From NCBI GenBank assembly GCA_036013505.1, contig CP107851.1, positions 6,780,501-6,844,500 on the forward strand: DNA of 64,000 nucleotides, written 5' to 3'. This document shows positions 1 to 8,582 of the stretch, in pieces. The position numbers and the translations under genes are program-made. This DNA is from Streptomyces sp. NBC_00510 (GTDB lineage Bacteria > Actinomycetota > Actinomycetes > Streptomycetales > Streptomycetaceae). How positions within the stretch are numbered: the first letter of the stretch is position 1; each line of letters opens with the position of its first letter. The notes beneath the pieces are model-generated. The model worked only from the letters and a program-made list of their open reading frames with translations. It was not told where the DNA came from and did not search any database.

Positions 1-882
1 GGCCGGCCAGGCCGTGAAGTCCACCCGGGAGGCGCGGGTCCACGCGGTGTCCTGCACCCGCACCAGCTTCGCCGGGTCCAGCAGATCCGCGGTCCCGTAC
101 GCGCCACCCGGCGACCCGCCCGCCGCGTACGGGTCCTGCCCGCCGGTCAGCACCGCGACCAGGGTCGCGGTCACGGCGATCGCGCCCGCCGCGATGAGGC
201 CCACCCGTACGTGCTGCCGCCTGCGCAGCAGATCCGTCGGCCGGGCCTGCACCGTGCACGGGTCGAACCCGCTGCCGCCCAGCAGCAGTCCCTCCGGCAC
301 CGCCTTGGCGGCCTTCAGGGCGCCCCGCGGGTCGGCCACGCCGGCGGCCACCAGCAGCCTGCGCACCTCGCGGCCGTCCGCGTGCCGGGGCCGCTCCAGT
401 TCCAGCAGCGCGTAGGCCGCCCGTCCGGCCGCGCTCAGCCCGGACAGCGCCCGGTCCAGCTCCGCCTCGTCCGTCCCGGTCGCCTTGGTGTGCAGCCGCA
501 GGCCCCAGACGTACGGGGCCGGACCGCCCACCACCGTCCTGCGCAGCCGGCCCCGCCAGCCCCGCTCGCGGCCGAACGCCAGTGCCGTGTCCAGCACTTC
601 CTGCCGCACCAGGGCGTACGCCGGGTCCACGGTCCCCCGCGGCCCGGGGACGTCCACCACGGCGGGGTCCGGCTCGCACGGCGAGCGCGGCAGCACGCCC
701 TGCGTCAGGGTGTGGGCGGTCAGCACCCTCCGGTGCCGGCCGAGCGACGGCGGCAGCGTCAGGTAGGCCAGCCGGACCAGGTGCGGGTAGTTCTCGACGA
801 GTGCGGCCTCCGCCTCCTCGACGTCCACGATGACGGCTGCGCCGTGCCGGGGACGGGTGGCGGTCGCGTGCTGGGCGTTCAC
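1..882 (-). CDS. Membrane-anchored protein, truncated by the window edge
   Basis: The frame is open on the reverse strand from a GTG at 882 to the left edge, so only the first 294 codons are present. The N-terminal ~190 residues are soluble and include a tryptophan/arginine-rich helical stretch and sequence reminiscent of the helical region of sigma-70-like proteins (YPHLVRLAYLTLP near the start). One predicted membrane helix (VGLIAAIAVTATLVAVLTGG) lies near residues 220-240, followed by an extracellular-looking segment rich in Gly, Pro and Tyr. That layout would put the N-terminus in the cytoplasm and the C-terminal domain outside. I cannot name the family. The start is uncertain: the GTG has only a weak upstream GGAAC, and another GTG lies about 19 codons inside. 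Confidence 0.6.
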   Translation of the reverse strand, partial: MNAQHATATRPRHGAAVIVDVEEAEAALVENYPHLVRLAYLTLPPSLGRHRRVLTAHTLTQGVLPRSPCEPDPAVVDVPGPRGTVDPAYALVRQEVLDTALAFGRERGWRGRLRRTVVGGPAPYVWGLRLHTKATGTDEAELDRALSGLSAAGRAAYALLELERPRHADGREVRRLLVAAGVADPRGALKAAKAVPEGLLLGGSGFDPCTVQARPTDLLRRRQHVRVGLIAAGAIAVTATLVAVLTGGQDPYAAGGSPGGAYGTADLLDPAKLVRVQDTAWTRASRVDFTAWPA

Positions 883-1001
883 GTTCCGTAGAACGAGTGA
901 ATCCTGGGATGGTCACCCCGCCACCGCGCGCCGCCCCGGTGCCGGAGTGCCCAACCGGCCCGCGAGCAGGGGTTGTCGGTGCCCCGCGCCATGATGGCCG
1001 C

Positions 1002-2133
1002 ATGCACGAGACCGACTGGGCACGGCTGTTCCACGCCTACGGCGCCGCCACGGACACCCCGCGGCATCTGGCCGCCCTGCGCACCGGCCGGGAGGCGGAC
1101 GTCCGGGCCGCCCTGGAGCACCTCAACGGGGCGATCGTCCACCAGGGCACACCCTGGCCCGCCACACCGCCGGCCGTCCGCCAGGTCGCGGAACTGCTCG
1201 CCGGGGAGCACCCGGCCGCACCCAGGCAGGCTCTGCTGGCCTTCCTGCGGTACGCGGCGGAGGCGGCGCCCGACCCGGCGGAGGCGCAGGAGTGGCGGGC
1301 GCGGGCGTTCCCCGCGGACGGCTCGGCGGCCGACGCGTGGCAGGAGGCCTGGGCGAACGCGGACGAGGAGGAGCAGCAGGCCCTGTGGGACGACGAGATG
1401 GCCGACCTGGCGGTCGTCCGCGCGGCGGTGGGGGTGTACGACGCCCTGCCCGCCGTCCACGCGGCAGCCGCCGTCCACCTGACCGACCCCGACCCGCAGG
1501 TGCGGATCGCCGCGGCCGCCTGCGTGGCGCGCACGGCCGCGCACCCGGCGCTCGCCGGCCGCAGGGACGAGGTCGTCCGGGTCCTCACCGCGGCCTCGGT
1601 CGCGGCCGGGGCGGACGAGCGCGCCGCCCTCGCCGTCCACCTGGGGGAGCTGGGCGAGGCGCCCAGGGCCCTGCTCGCCGACCCCGAACCGGCCGTGCGG
1701 GTCTGCGCCGCGCTCGCCCCCGCCCTCGACGGCGACGAGGACGCGCACACGGTGCTGCTGGACGCCCTGCGCGACCCGGCCGCGCTCGACGCGGCGTTCG
1801 GCCGCAAGCCCGCCACGTTCACCGGCCGGCCCCGCTTCACCGTCGCCGCCGCCCTGTGCCGGCGCGTCACCGACCCCGAGCGGCTGCTGCCCGCGGCCCT
1901 CGCCGTCCTGCCGCTGATCCTGTGGCGCCACCCCGACCCGGACCTGGGCCCCTATCTGCCCCGGTTCTTCCCCGAGGGCTGGCCGGCAGCCCACACCGCC
2001 ACCCCGGCCCAGCGTGCCTACGCCGGGGCCCTGGCCGCGCACGACACCTTGTGGGATCCGCGCGGTGGCAACCGGGGTGCCCTCTTCGCCCGGCTCGGGC
2101 TGCCCGGCGACCGCGCCGCGTGGCGGGCCCTGA
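1002..2133 (+). CDS. HEAT-repeat-like protein with disrupted 3' end
   Basis: ATG at 1002. The protein is alanine/leucine-rich and built of paired helices that look like HEAT or PBS-lyase repeats, for example DPQVRIAAAACVARTAAHPA (~165-185) and DPEPAVRVCAALAPAL (~228-243). Such proteins usually act as scaffolds; the partner here is unknown. Codon-like composition holds until about 2130. After that the frame does not stop but runs on to 2723 as Arg/Pro/Gly-rich sequence, covering the whole next gene in another frame. The next frame has a TGA at 2131-2133, so the end given here assumes a one-base slip near 2100-2130, yielding about 376 residues. Without a slip the product would be 573 residues. 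Confidence 0.55.
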
Positions 2134-2187
2134 GACGACGTCCGAATCCCGCCGGACCTCCTGACCGGTCCGGGCGACGCTGGGGGC

Positions 2188-2712
2188 ATGGACACCCATC
2201 GCATCGCGTACGAGGTCCGGGCCCTCGACCCGGCCGTCGCCGAGGAGTTGCGGGGCGGCGACGACGCCGGTCTCGTCCCCCGCCCCGAGCCGGACCCGGA
2301 GGGCGGCGCCCCGCTCCGCTGCTGCCTGCGGCACAGCGCACCGGGGGAGCGGATCGCGCTGGCCGCCTACGCGCCGCTGCGCCGCTGGGCCGCCGCGACC
2401 GGGGCCGACCCCGGCCCGTACGACGAGACCGGGCCGGTCTTCGTGCACGCCGCCGCGGAGGACTGCCCCGGCCCGCCGGACGCCCCCGGCTACCCCGCGG
2501 CCCTGCACGGCGAGCGGCGGGTCCTCCGGTGCTACGACGCCCGGGGCCGCATCCTCGGCGGCCGGCTGGTCCGGCTGACCGCGGACGAGGTCGCCGCGGG
2601 CGCCGCCGACGCCGTCCTGGCGGCCCGGTTCGCCGATCCGCGGGTCGCCCTGGTGCACGTACGGGCCGTGGAGTACGGCTGCTTCCTCTTCGAGGCCGTC
2701 CGCGCGCCGTGA
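2188..2712 (+). CDS. DUF1203 domain-containing protein
   Basis: 174 residues from ATG 2188. It shows the order typical of DUF1203: LRCCLRHSAPGERIALAAY (~51-69), a 'GPVFVHA' block (~91-97), then a conserved 'YDARGRILGGRLV' segment (~122-134). The function of the family is not known. The protein is soluble, with no signal peptide or membrane helix. It sits downstream of the HEAT-repeat gene and converges on glnII; a strong hairpin follows the stop. Composition matches its neighbours, so there is no sign of recent transfer. Confidence 0.75.
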   Translation: MDTHRIAYEVRALDPAVAEELRGGDDAGLVPRPEPDPEGGAPLRCCLRHSAPGERIALAAYAPLRRWAAATGADPGPYDETGPVFVHAAAEDCPGPPDAPGYPAALHGERRVLRCYDARGRILGGRLVRLTADEVAAGAADAVLAARFADPRVALVHVRAVEYGCFLFEAVRAP

Positions 2713-2728
2713 ACGTGCCGTGAACGCG

Positions 2729-2763
2729 CCGAGGGCGCCCGGCGTGTGGACGGGCGCCCTCGG
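2729..2763. terminator. Bidirectional terminator between DUF1203 gene and glnII
   Basis: A perfect 13-bp inverted repeat, CCGAGGGCGCCCG at 2729-2741 and its complement at 2751-2763, with a 9-nt loop. It lies between two convergent stop codons (2712 and 2779). There is no clear U-tract, as is usual for Streptomyces terminators. Confidence 0.8.
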
Positions 2764-2778
2764 GGATGGTGCGGAGCG

Positions 2779-3798
2779 TCAGACGAGGTCGGCCTTCTCC
2801 AGCGCGGAGCAGCAGGTGCCGACGATGAGGCGGGTGACGACGTAGGGGTCGACGTTGGCGTTGGGCCGGCGGTCCTCGATGTAGCCCTTCTTGTCGACCT
2901 CGACCTGCCACGGGATGCGGACCGAGGCGCCGCGGTCGGAGACGCCGTAGCTGTACTCGCTCCAGGGGGCGGTCTCGTGGGCGCCGGTCAGGCGGGCCTC
3001 GACGCCGGAGCCGTAACTCTTGATGTGCTCCATCGGCTTGTCGTCGCGGCCCAGGGCCTCGCAGGCCTCGATGATCGCGTCGTAGCCCTCGCGCATGGCC
3101 TTGGTGGAGAAGTTGGTGTGCGCGCCCGCGCCGTTCCAGTCGCCCTGGGCCGGCTTGGGGTGCAGGGTGGCGGAGACGCCGAACTCCTCGGCGGTGCGGT
3201 AGAGCAGCCAGCGCGCGACCCACAGCTGGTCGGCGACCTCCAGGGGGCTGAGCGGGCCGACCTGGAACTCCCACTGGCCGGGCATGACCTCGGCGTTGAT
3301 GCCGGAGATGCCCAGGCCCGCGGCGAGGCAGTTGTCGAGGTGCTGCTCGACGATCTCGCGGCCGAAGATCTCGTCGGCGCCGACGCCGCAGTAGTAGCCG
3401 CCCTGCGGGGCCGGGTAGCCGGCCTCGGGGAAGCCCAGCGGGCGCGAGCCCTGGAAGAAGGTGTACTCCTGCTCGATGCCGAACAGCGACTCCTGGCCCG
3501 CGAACTGCTCGGCGACCGGGCGCAGCAGGGCACGGGTGTTGGAGGAGTGCGGGGTGTCGTCGATGTTGAAGACCTCGCACAGCACCAGCAGGTCGTCGCC
3601 GCCGCGGATCGGGTCCGGGTACGTGGCGACGGGCTTGAGCACGCGGTCCGAGCTGTGGCCCTCGGCCTGGTTGGTGCTGGAGCCGTCGAAGCCCCACACA
3701 CCGGGCTCCGCGCCGTCGGCGAGGATCTTGGTCTTCGAGCGCAGCTTCGCGGTCGGCTCGGTACCGTCGATCCAGATGTACTCGGCCTTGTAGCTCAC
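2779..3798 (-). CDS. glnII: Glutamine synthetase II (eukaryotic type)
   Basis: ATP-dependent ligation of ammonium to glutamate in the cytoplasm. The 339-residue length and sequence fit the GSII (beta) class found in Streptomyces and in eukaryotes, not the 470-residue GSI class. Visible landmarks are FDGSSTNQA (37-45), GIEQEYTFF (107-115), NAEVMPGQWEFQVGP (168-182) and the catalytic/ATP block HPKPAQGDWNGAGAHTN (213-229). The adenylylation loop of GSI is absent. I chose GTG 3798 because AAGGA lies 8 nt upstream. The ATG at 3807 would add three residues but abuts its AAGG. The upstream region has GlnR-like elements, consistent with nitrogen control. The second synthetase, glnA, lies 17 kb away. 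Confidence 0.95.
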   Translation of the reverse strand: MSYKAEYIWIDGTEPTAKLRSKTKILADGAEPGVWGFDGSSTNQAEGHSSDRVLKPVATYPDPIRGGDDLLVLCEVFNIDDTPHSSNTRALLRPVAEQFAGQESLFGIEQEYTFFQGSRPLGFPEAGYPAPQGGYYCGVGADEIFGREIVEQHLDNCLAAGLGISGINAEVMPGQWEFQVGPLSPLEVADQLWVARWLLYRTAEEFGVSATLHPKPAQGDWNGAGAHTNFSTKAMREGYDAIIEACEALGRDDKPMEHIKSYGSGVEARLTGAHETAPWSEYSYGVSDRGASVRIPWQVEVDKKGYIEDRRPNANVDPYVVTRLIVGTCCSALEKADLV

Positions 3799-3888
3799 GG
3801 GCGTCATCCTTGTTGGCGTGGGCCTTGCGGGTGGGTGGTGTTGCCGCTGCAGCCTCACAACCTGCGATTTCACATCCATTGCCCGTGT

Positions 3889-3905
3889 GTTAACCCGATG
3901 TGAAC
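3889..3905. promoter_or_regulatory. Candidate GlnR half-boxes upstream of glnII
   Basis: GTTAAC (3889-3894), five bases, then GTGAAC (3900-3905), about 90 bp upstream of the glnII start. Spacing and bases resemble the GlnR a/b half-sites (gTnAc-n6-GaAAc), but the match is partial. A further GTGAAAT on the reverse strand near 3867-3873 could be another half. The glnA box in this window is a much better match, so this call is tentative. Confidence 0.35.
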
Positions 3906-4016
3906 GCGCTGCCGTCCCACCTGCCGGACACCCCGGCAGGGCTTGCGGAAGGCCTTCCACCGCCCCGGGGACGGGCCCCCGCGGACCGCCGTGACCAGGG
4001 ACGTAGGGTGTGTGCC

Positions 4017-4391
4017 ATGCCTCACATCACCGTGGACTACACCGGCAACCTCGCGGACGCCTTCGACCGGCGCGGCTTCGCGACCGCGTTGCACCCGCTG
4101 GTCGCCAAGACCATCGACACCAGGGTGGAGGCGTGCAAGACCCGCTTCCGCCGGTCCGACGAGTACGTCCTCGCCGACGGCGCCCCCGAGCACGCGCTGG
4201 TGTTCGTCCGGGCCGCCGTCCTGTCCGGGCGCACGCCCGAGGCCAGGACGCAGCTGAGCGAGGCCGTCCTGGAACTGCTGCGGGAGCACCTCGCGCCGAC
4301 GCCGGGGCTGAGCGTGCAGACCGCCGTCGACGTCGTCGAGCTCGACCGCACCTGGTACCGCAGCCACACCGAGCCGGCGGGGGAGCGGTGA
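4017..4391 (+). CDS. 5-carboxymethyl-2-hydroxymuconate isomerase-like tautomerase
   Basis: 124 residues from ATG 4017. The sequence begins Met-Pro-His-Ile-Thr-Val-Asp-Tyr. An N-terminal proline exposed after Met removal is the catalytic base of the tautomerase superfamily, and the length and pattern fit the CHMI (HpaF) family of homoprotocatechuate degradation. The rest of that pathway is not in the window, so the substrate is uncertain. The next gene begins two bases after its stop, which suggests co-translation with a Gfo/Idh/MocA oxidoreductase. The start is supported by a weak AGGGTG about 8 nt upstream. Confidence 0.75.
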   Translation: MPHITVDYTGNLADAFDRRGFATALHPLVAKTIDTRVEACKTRFRRSDEYVLADGAPEHALVFVRAAVLSGRTPEARTQLSEAVLELLREHLAPTPGLSVQTAVDVVELDRTWYRSHTEPAGER

Positions 4392-4393
4392 CC

Positions 4394-5263
4394 ATGCGCA
4401 TCGGACTGCTCGGCACCGGCCCCTGGGCGGAGATCGCCCACGGCCCCGCCCTCGTCGCCCACCCCGACGTCGAGTTCACCGGGATCTGGGGCCGCCGCCC
4501 CGAGGCGGCGGCCGCACTCGCCGCGACCCTCGGCACCCGTGCCTACGCCGACGTGGACGAGCTCATCGGCGACGTGGACGCCGTCGCCATCGCCCTGCCC
4601 CCGGACGTGCAGGCCCCGCTGGCCGTGCGTGCCGCCGAGGCCGGCCGGCACCTGCTGCTCGACAAGCCGGTCGCGACGACCGTGACCGACGCCCGCCTCG
4701 TCGCCGACGTGGCCGAGGCCGCCGGGGTCGCGTCGGTGGTCTTCTTCACCCTCCGCTTCGACGCCACGAGTTCCGCCTGGATCGACGAGCAGGCCGCCGT
4801 GGACGGCTGGTTCACCGCGCGTGCGGAGTGGTTCGGATCGGTGTTCACCTCCGGCGACAGCCCCTTCGCCGCGTCGCCCTGGCGGCGCGAGAAGGGCGCG
4901 CTGTGGGACGTCGGGCCGCACGCGCTGTCCGTGCTCCTCCCGGTCCTCGGGGACGTCACCGCGCTCACCGCCGTCCAGGGGCCCGGCGACACCGTCCACC
5001 TGGTGCTGCGGCACGACAGCGGCGCCTCCAGCACGGCGGCGCTCAGCCTCACGGCCCCGCCGGCGGCCGCCGGCATGACCGTCGAGCTGCGCGGCACCTC
5101 CGGGGTCGTCTCGCTCCCCGGCCGCGCCGACGGTCCCGTGCCCGCCTTCGGCAACGCCATCGACGCCCTGCTCACGGCCGTGCGCACCGGTGTCCCCCAC
5201 CCCTGCGACGCCCGCTTCGCGGCGCGCGTGACGGAGTTGCTGGCCTCGGCCGACCCTGTGTGA
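4394..5263 (+). CDS. Gfo/Idh/MocA-family oxidoreductase
   Basis: 289 residues; a probable NAD(P)-dependent dehydrogenase acting on a sugar, polyol or related alcohol. The N-terminal Rossmann motif is GLLGTGPWAEIAHG (4-17). The family's EKP motif appears as LLDKPVATT (88-96, Lys91). A DVGPHALSVLLPVLGD segment (~173-188) carries the usual active-site histidine. ATG 4394 is preferred because GGGGGAG lies 8 nt upstream; a GTG six bases earlier would sit too close to that site. It follows the tautomerase gene with a 2-nt gap, implying one operon. The specific substrate cannot be read from the sequence. Confidence 0.85.
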   Translation: MRIGLLGTGPWAEIAHGPALVAHPDVEFTGIWGRRPEAAAALAATLGTRAYADVDELIGDVDAVAIALPPDVQAPLAVRAAEAGRHLLLDKPVATTVTDARLVADVAEAAGVASVVFFTLRFDATSSAWIDEQAAVDGWFTARAEWFGSVFTSGDSPFAASPWRREKGALWDVGPHALSVLLPVLGDVTALTAVQGPGDTVHLVLRHDSGASSTAALSLTAPPAAAGMTVELRGTSGVVSLPGRADGPVPAFGNAIDALLTAVRTGVPHPCDARFAARVTELLASADPV

Positions 5264-5321
5264 CGCGCCGTCAGGGGCAGGACCCTGGCGGGCGACTTGC
5301 GAAGTGCCTATCGTTTTGGGT

Positions 5322-5723
5322 ATGGCAGCGGACTGGTGGTCCATCGAAGTCCTCAACGCCAGCACATCCGCCGCGGCATGGCGTGACGCGTATGCGCCGA
5401 CGCTCGTGGAGTCGGCGGTCACCAACCGTGCACTGGCGTGGGAATGGCACTCGTACGGGTGGGGCGTCGTCTTCGAGTTGTGCTTCCGTGAAGAGGAGCA
5501 CTGGCTCGCATGGCGCGCCCTGCCCGGCACTCGCGCGGCGCTCGACGCCGTCCCCGATCCGGTCTCCGGCGTCCTGGTCCACCGCGGTCGCGGCGGCACC
5601 AGCGGAGCCTTCGTCCCCCGCTCCCCGCACCGGTCGCCGGGCGCGGCCGCGGTGGGTATCCCCGAGCCCCCGCCGGAACCGTCCGGCGCGGCCGTCCTGT
5701 GCGAACGGGCGGCGCGCGCGTAA
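5322..5723 (+). CDS. Conserved hypothetical protein
   Basis: 133 residues from ATG 5322 (MAADWWSIEVLNAST). The N-terminal ~85 residues are rich in Trp and Glu (WEWHSYGWGVVFELCFREEE), followed by a Pro/Arg/Gly tail. I recognise it only as a small hypothetical protein of the kind common in Streptomyces. The first 150 bases have lower GC at third positions than the neighbours. GTG 5304 would add six residues; neither start has a strong ribosome binding site. No membrane segment or signal is seen. Confidence 0.6.
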   Translation: MAADWWSIEVLNASTSAAAWRDAYAPTLVESAVTNRALAWEWHSYGWGVVFELCFREEEHWLAWRALPGTRAALDAVPDPVSGVLVHRGRGGTSGAFVPRSPHRSPGAAAVGIPEPPPEPSGAAVLCERAARA

Positions 5724-5744
5724 CGCCCCTCGGCGCGCGCCCCG

Positions 5745-6010
5745 CCCCGCCCGCATCTGTCGTGGCGACGCGTGGTCCGTGGTCTCCACGGCCGCGGCCC
5801 GCAGCACCACGCGGCGCTCGGTGAGGGCGAGGAACTCCGGGTGCTCCGCGGCGAACCGCCCGTGCACGCGGCGTGCCTCGCTCCCCGGCGCCAGGGCTCG
5901 GCCACCCCGGCGACGTGCGCCGCGTGCCGCTGCCGTACGTACCCGTCGTGGTGCAGCGCGTACAGGGAGTGCAGGACGAGGCGCCGCCGGGGGCGAGGGC
6001 GGCCGGCACC
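5745..6010 (-). pseudogene. Remnant of a reverse-strand gene (frameshifted)
   Basis: Two natural-looking peptide segments lie on the reverse strand in different frames: LHSLYALHHDGYVRQRHAAH (with AGVAEPW after it) around 5900-5985, then ARRVHGRFAAEHPEFLALTE and ERRVVLRAAA around 5780-5875. Both have high third-position GC and ordinary amino-acid composition, unlike the surrounding Arg/Pro-rich shadow frames. They look like the start and middle of one protein joined across a deletion and frameshift. No intact start-to-stop frame exists. The family is not identified. This fills the gap between the hypothetical protein and the quinone reductase gene. Confidence 0.4.
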
Positions 6011-6080
6011 GGCCGGCCCTACCCGGACCGGACACGCGCGCGGCGGGAAGAATGCGCCCCGGCGCCGCCTTGTACGGATC

Positions 6081-7091
6081 ATGAAGGCCATCGTGTACAC
6101 GGAAGGCGGCGGCCCCGAGGTGCTGCGCCTGACCGAGCGGCCGCTGCCGCAGCCGGGTCCTGGCGAGGTACGGGTACGGGTCGAGGTGTCGGGGGTCAAC
6201 CCGACGGACTGGAAGTCGCGGCGCGGCGGGCCGCCCGCCACGGTCGCGGAGCAGGTGCCGAACCAGGACGGCGCCGGGGTGGTCGACGCGGTCGGGGAGG
6301 GCGTCGACCCCGGACGGACCGGTGAGCGGGTGTGGCTGTGGGAGGCCGCCTGGCAGCGGGCGGACGGCACCGCCCAGGAGTACGTGACGCTCCCGGAGGC
6401 ACACGCCGTGCCGCTGCCCGCGACCGCGTCCTTCGACACCGGCGCGAGCCTCGGGATCCCGGCGATGACCGCGCATCGCGCGCTGACGGTGGCGGAAGGC
6501 GGCCCGGCCAGGCTCGCCCCGGGCGTCCTCGGCGGCCGGAACGTCCTGGTCGCGGGCGGTGCGGGCGCGGTCGGCCACGCGGCGATCCAGCTCGCGCGCT
6601 GGGCGGGGGCGTTCGTCGTGGCCACGGTCAGCAACCCCTACAAGGCGGAGCTCGCCCGTGCCGCGGGGGCGCACCACGTCGTGGACTACACGGCCCCCGA
6701 CCCGGCCGCGGAGATCCGCCGCGCCGCGCCGGAGGGCGTGGACATCGTCGTGGAGGTCGCGGTGGCGGTGAACAGCGGGCTCGACCTGGCGGTGCTGGCG
6801 CCGAACAGCGTCGTCGCCTACTACGCCGACAACGGCGGCGCCGAGTTCACGCTGCCCGTCAGGGAGACCTTCGCGCGCAATCTGCGCTGGCACGGCGTGC
6901 TCGTCTACACCATGCCGGACGCCGCGAAGCGCGAGGCGGTCGCGGCCGTCACCGCGGCCCTGCGGGACGGCGCCCTGCGGTCCGGCGAGGAGTCGGGGCT
7001 GCCGCTGCACCGCTTCCCGCTGGAGCGCACCGCCGACGCCCACGCGGCGGTGGAGGAGGGCGTCGTGGGCAAGGTCGTCGTGGACGTGTAG
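6081..7091 (+). CDS. Zinc-independent NADPH:quinone reductase (MDR family)
   Basis: 336 residues from ATG 6081. The N-terminal GroES-like domain begins MKAIVYTEGGGPEVLRL and contains VSGVNPTDWKSR, as in quinone oxidoreductases. The Rossmann motif VAGGAGAVGHAAIQLA lies at ~157-172, a variant of AxGGVGxxAxQxA. Structural and catalytic zinc cysteines are absent, as expected for the QOR/zeta-crystallin branch. The likely reaction is NADPH-dependent reduction of a quinone or enone in the cytoplasm. The gene is monocistronic between a decayed gene and the TIGR03086-like gene. A GGATC just upstream of the ATG is a poor ribosome binding site. Confidence 0.88.
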   Translation: MKAIVYTEGGGPEVLRLTERPLPQPGPGEVRVRVEVSGVNPTDWKSRRGGPPATVAEQVPNQDGAGVVDAVGEGVDPGRTGERVWLWEAAWQRADGTAQEYVTLPEAHAVPLPATASFDTGASLGIPAMTAHRALTVAEGGPARLAPGVLGGRNVLVAGGAGAVGHAAIQLARWAGAFVVATVSNPYKAELARAAGAHHVVDYTAPDPAAEIRRAAPEGVDIVVEVAVAVNSGLDLAVLAPNSVVAYYADNGGAEFTLPVRETFARNLRWHGVLVYTMPDAAKREAVAAVTAALRDGALRSGEESGLPLHRFPLERTADAHAAVEEGVVGKVVVDV

Positions 7092-7171
7092 GCCGCGGGC
7101 GCGGCGGGCGGCCGCCCGGGCTGTCGCGTTTGTTCAAGACCGGCCGCCGCCCCTGCGCGCAGCATGGCCGC

Positions 7172-7759
7172 ATGACCGAACTGCACGCGTACATGATCGA
7201 AGCCGCGGGCGAGGCCGCCCGCGTCGCCCGCGGGGTGGGCGGCGACCCCGCCCGGCTCTCCGCCCCGACGCCCTGCGGGGAGTGGGACACCCGCACGCTG
7301 CTCAACCACTGGATCCTCTACACCTCGCACGGCCTGGAGCACCGCGCGCTGCGCAAGCCGCTGCCCGAGGAGCTCACCGCCCGCGACTTCACCGCCGGCC
7401 CGGACTGGGCCGGGGCGTACGCGGAGCAGCTGGACCGGGCCGTGGCGGCGTGGGCGGCGCCGGAGGCCTGGGAGGGGGAGGTCGACCTGGGCCATGGGTC
7501 GATGCCGGCCGCCGAGGTCGCCTCGATGATCGTCAAGGAGCTCGCCGTCCACGGCTGGGACGTGGCCCGTGCCACCGGCCAGGAGTACCGCTGCGGCGAG
7601 GCCCTGGGCGCGTTCGTGCTGGCGGTCGTGGACCGGTACGCCGAGGTCTACCGCCGGTACGAAGGATTCGCCGCGCCCGTCATGCTGGCCGACCCCGCCG
7701 CGGCCACCGCCTTCGAGCGGGCCCTGGCCCTGTCGGGCCGTACGCCTACGCGGCGATGA
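7172..7759 (+). CDS. TIGR03086-type DinB / maleylpyruvate isomerase N-domain protein
   Basis: 195 residues from ATG 7172. The pattern LSAPTPCGEWDTRTLLNHWI (~30-49) followed by a conserved VKELAVHGWDVARATGQ (~119-135) marks the mycothiol-dependent maleylpyruvate isomerase/DinB superfamily, TIGR03086 branch. The metal-binding histidines would be His47 and the His of AVHGWD. Members are thought to be mycothiol-dependent transferases; the substrate is unknown here. Its 3' end overlaps the end of uppP by 14 bp on the opposite strand, so the two genes converge. Confidence 0.82.
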   Translation: MTELHAYMIEAAGEAARVARGVGGDPARLSAPTPCGEWDTRTLLNHWILYTSHGLEHRALRKPLPEELTARDFTAGPDWAGAYAEQLDRAVAAWAAPEAWEGEVDLGHGSMPAAEVASMIVKELAVHGWDVARATGQEYRCGEALGAFVLAVVDRYAEVYRRYEGFAAPVMLADPAAATAFERALALSGRTPTRR

Positions 7760-8582
7760 CCTCCGTGCCCAGCAGGCCGAAGAGGAGGACGCCGATCACG
7801 AGCCGGTAGATGATGAACGCGTTGAACGAGTGCTTGGCCACGAACTTCAGCAGCCAGGCGATCGACGCGTACGCGACGACGAAGGAGACGACCGTCCCGA
7901 CGACGAGCGGCGCCGTGTCCACCCCGGCGCCGAGCGCGTCCTTCAGCTCGTACAGACCGGCACCGGTCAGCGCGGGGATGCCCAGGAAGAACGAGAGCCG
8001 CGTCGCGGCGACCCGGTCCAGGTCGAGGATGAGCGCGGTGGACATCGTCGCGCCGGAGCGGGAGAAGCCGGGGAAGAGCAGGGCGAGGATCTGCGAGGAG
8101 CCGACGAGCATGGCGTCCTTGAACGTGGTGTCGTCCTCGCCGCGCTTGTGGCGGCCCATCTGGTCGGCCGCCCACATCACGCCGCTGCCGACGATCAGCG
8201 AGCCCGCGACCACCCACAGTGAGGCCAGCGGCCCCTCGATGAGCGGCTTGGCCGCCAGGCCGACGACGACGATCGGGATCGTCGCGAAGATCACCCACCA
8301 GCCGAACTTGTAGTCGTGGTGGTACCGCTCCTCGCGGTTGACGATGCCGGTGAACCACGCCTTGCAGATCCGGACGATGTCCTTGAAGAAGTAGACCAGC
8401 ACGGCCGCGATGGCGCCGGACTGGATGACCGCGGAGAAGGCGACGACGGCCTTGTCGTCCACCGGGATGCCCATCAGGCCCTCGGTGATCTTCAGGTGGC
8501 CGGTGGACGAGATCGGGAGGAACTCGGTGACCCCCTCCACGACGCCGAGCACAGCTGCCTGACCGATACTGATGGCGCTCAT
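7746..8582 (-). CDS. uppP: Undecaprenyl-diphosphatase
   Basis: 278 residues from ATG 8582. It dephosphorylates undecaprenyl pyrophosphate at the membrane, recycling the lipid carrier for peptidoglycan, and confers basal bacitracin resistance (the BacA family). Signature motifs are EFLPISSTGHL (20-30) and PGFSRSG (171-177), and about seven to eight hydrophobic helices fill the length. An ATG nine bases upstream (8591) would add Met-Gly-Pro; neither start has a strong ribosome binding site. The gene is divergent from the SPW-repeat pseudogene and overlaps the tail of the convergent TIGR03086 gene. Confidence 0.95.
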   Translation of the reverse strand: MSAISIGQAAVLGVVEGVTEFLPISSTGHLKITEGLMGIPVDDKAVVAFSAVIQSGAIAAVLVYFFKDIVRICKAWFTGIVNREERYHHDYKFGWWVIFATIPIVVVGLAAKPLIEGPLASLWVVAGSLIVGSGVMWAADQMGRHKRGEDDTTFKDAMLVGSSQILALLFPGFSRSGATMSTALILDLDRVAATRLSFFLGIPALTGAGLYELKDALGAGVDTAPLVVGTVVSFVVAYASIAWLLKFVAKHSFNAFIIYRLVIGVLLFGLLGTEVIAA

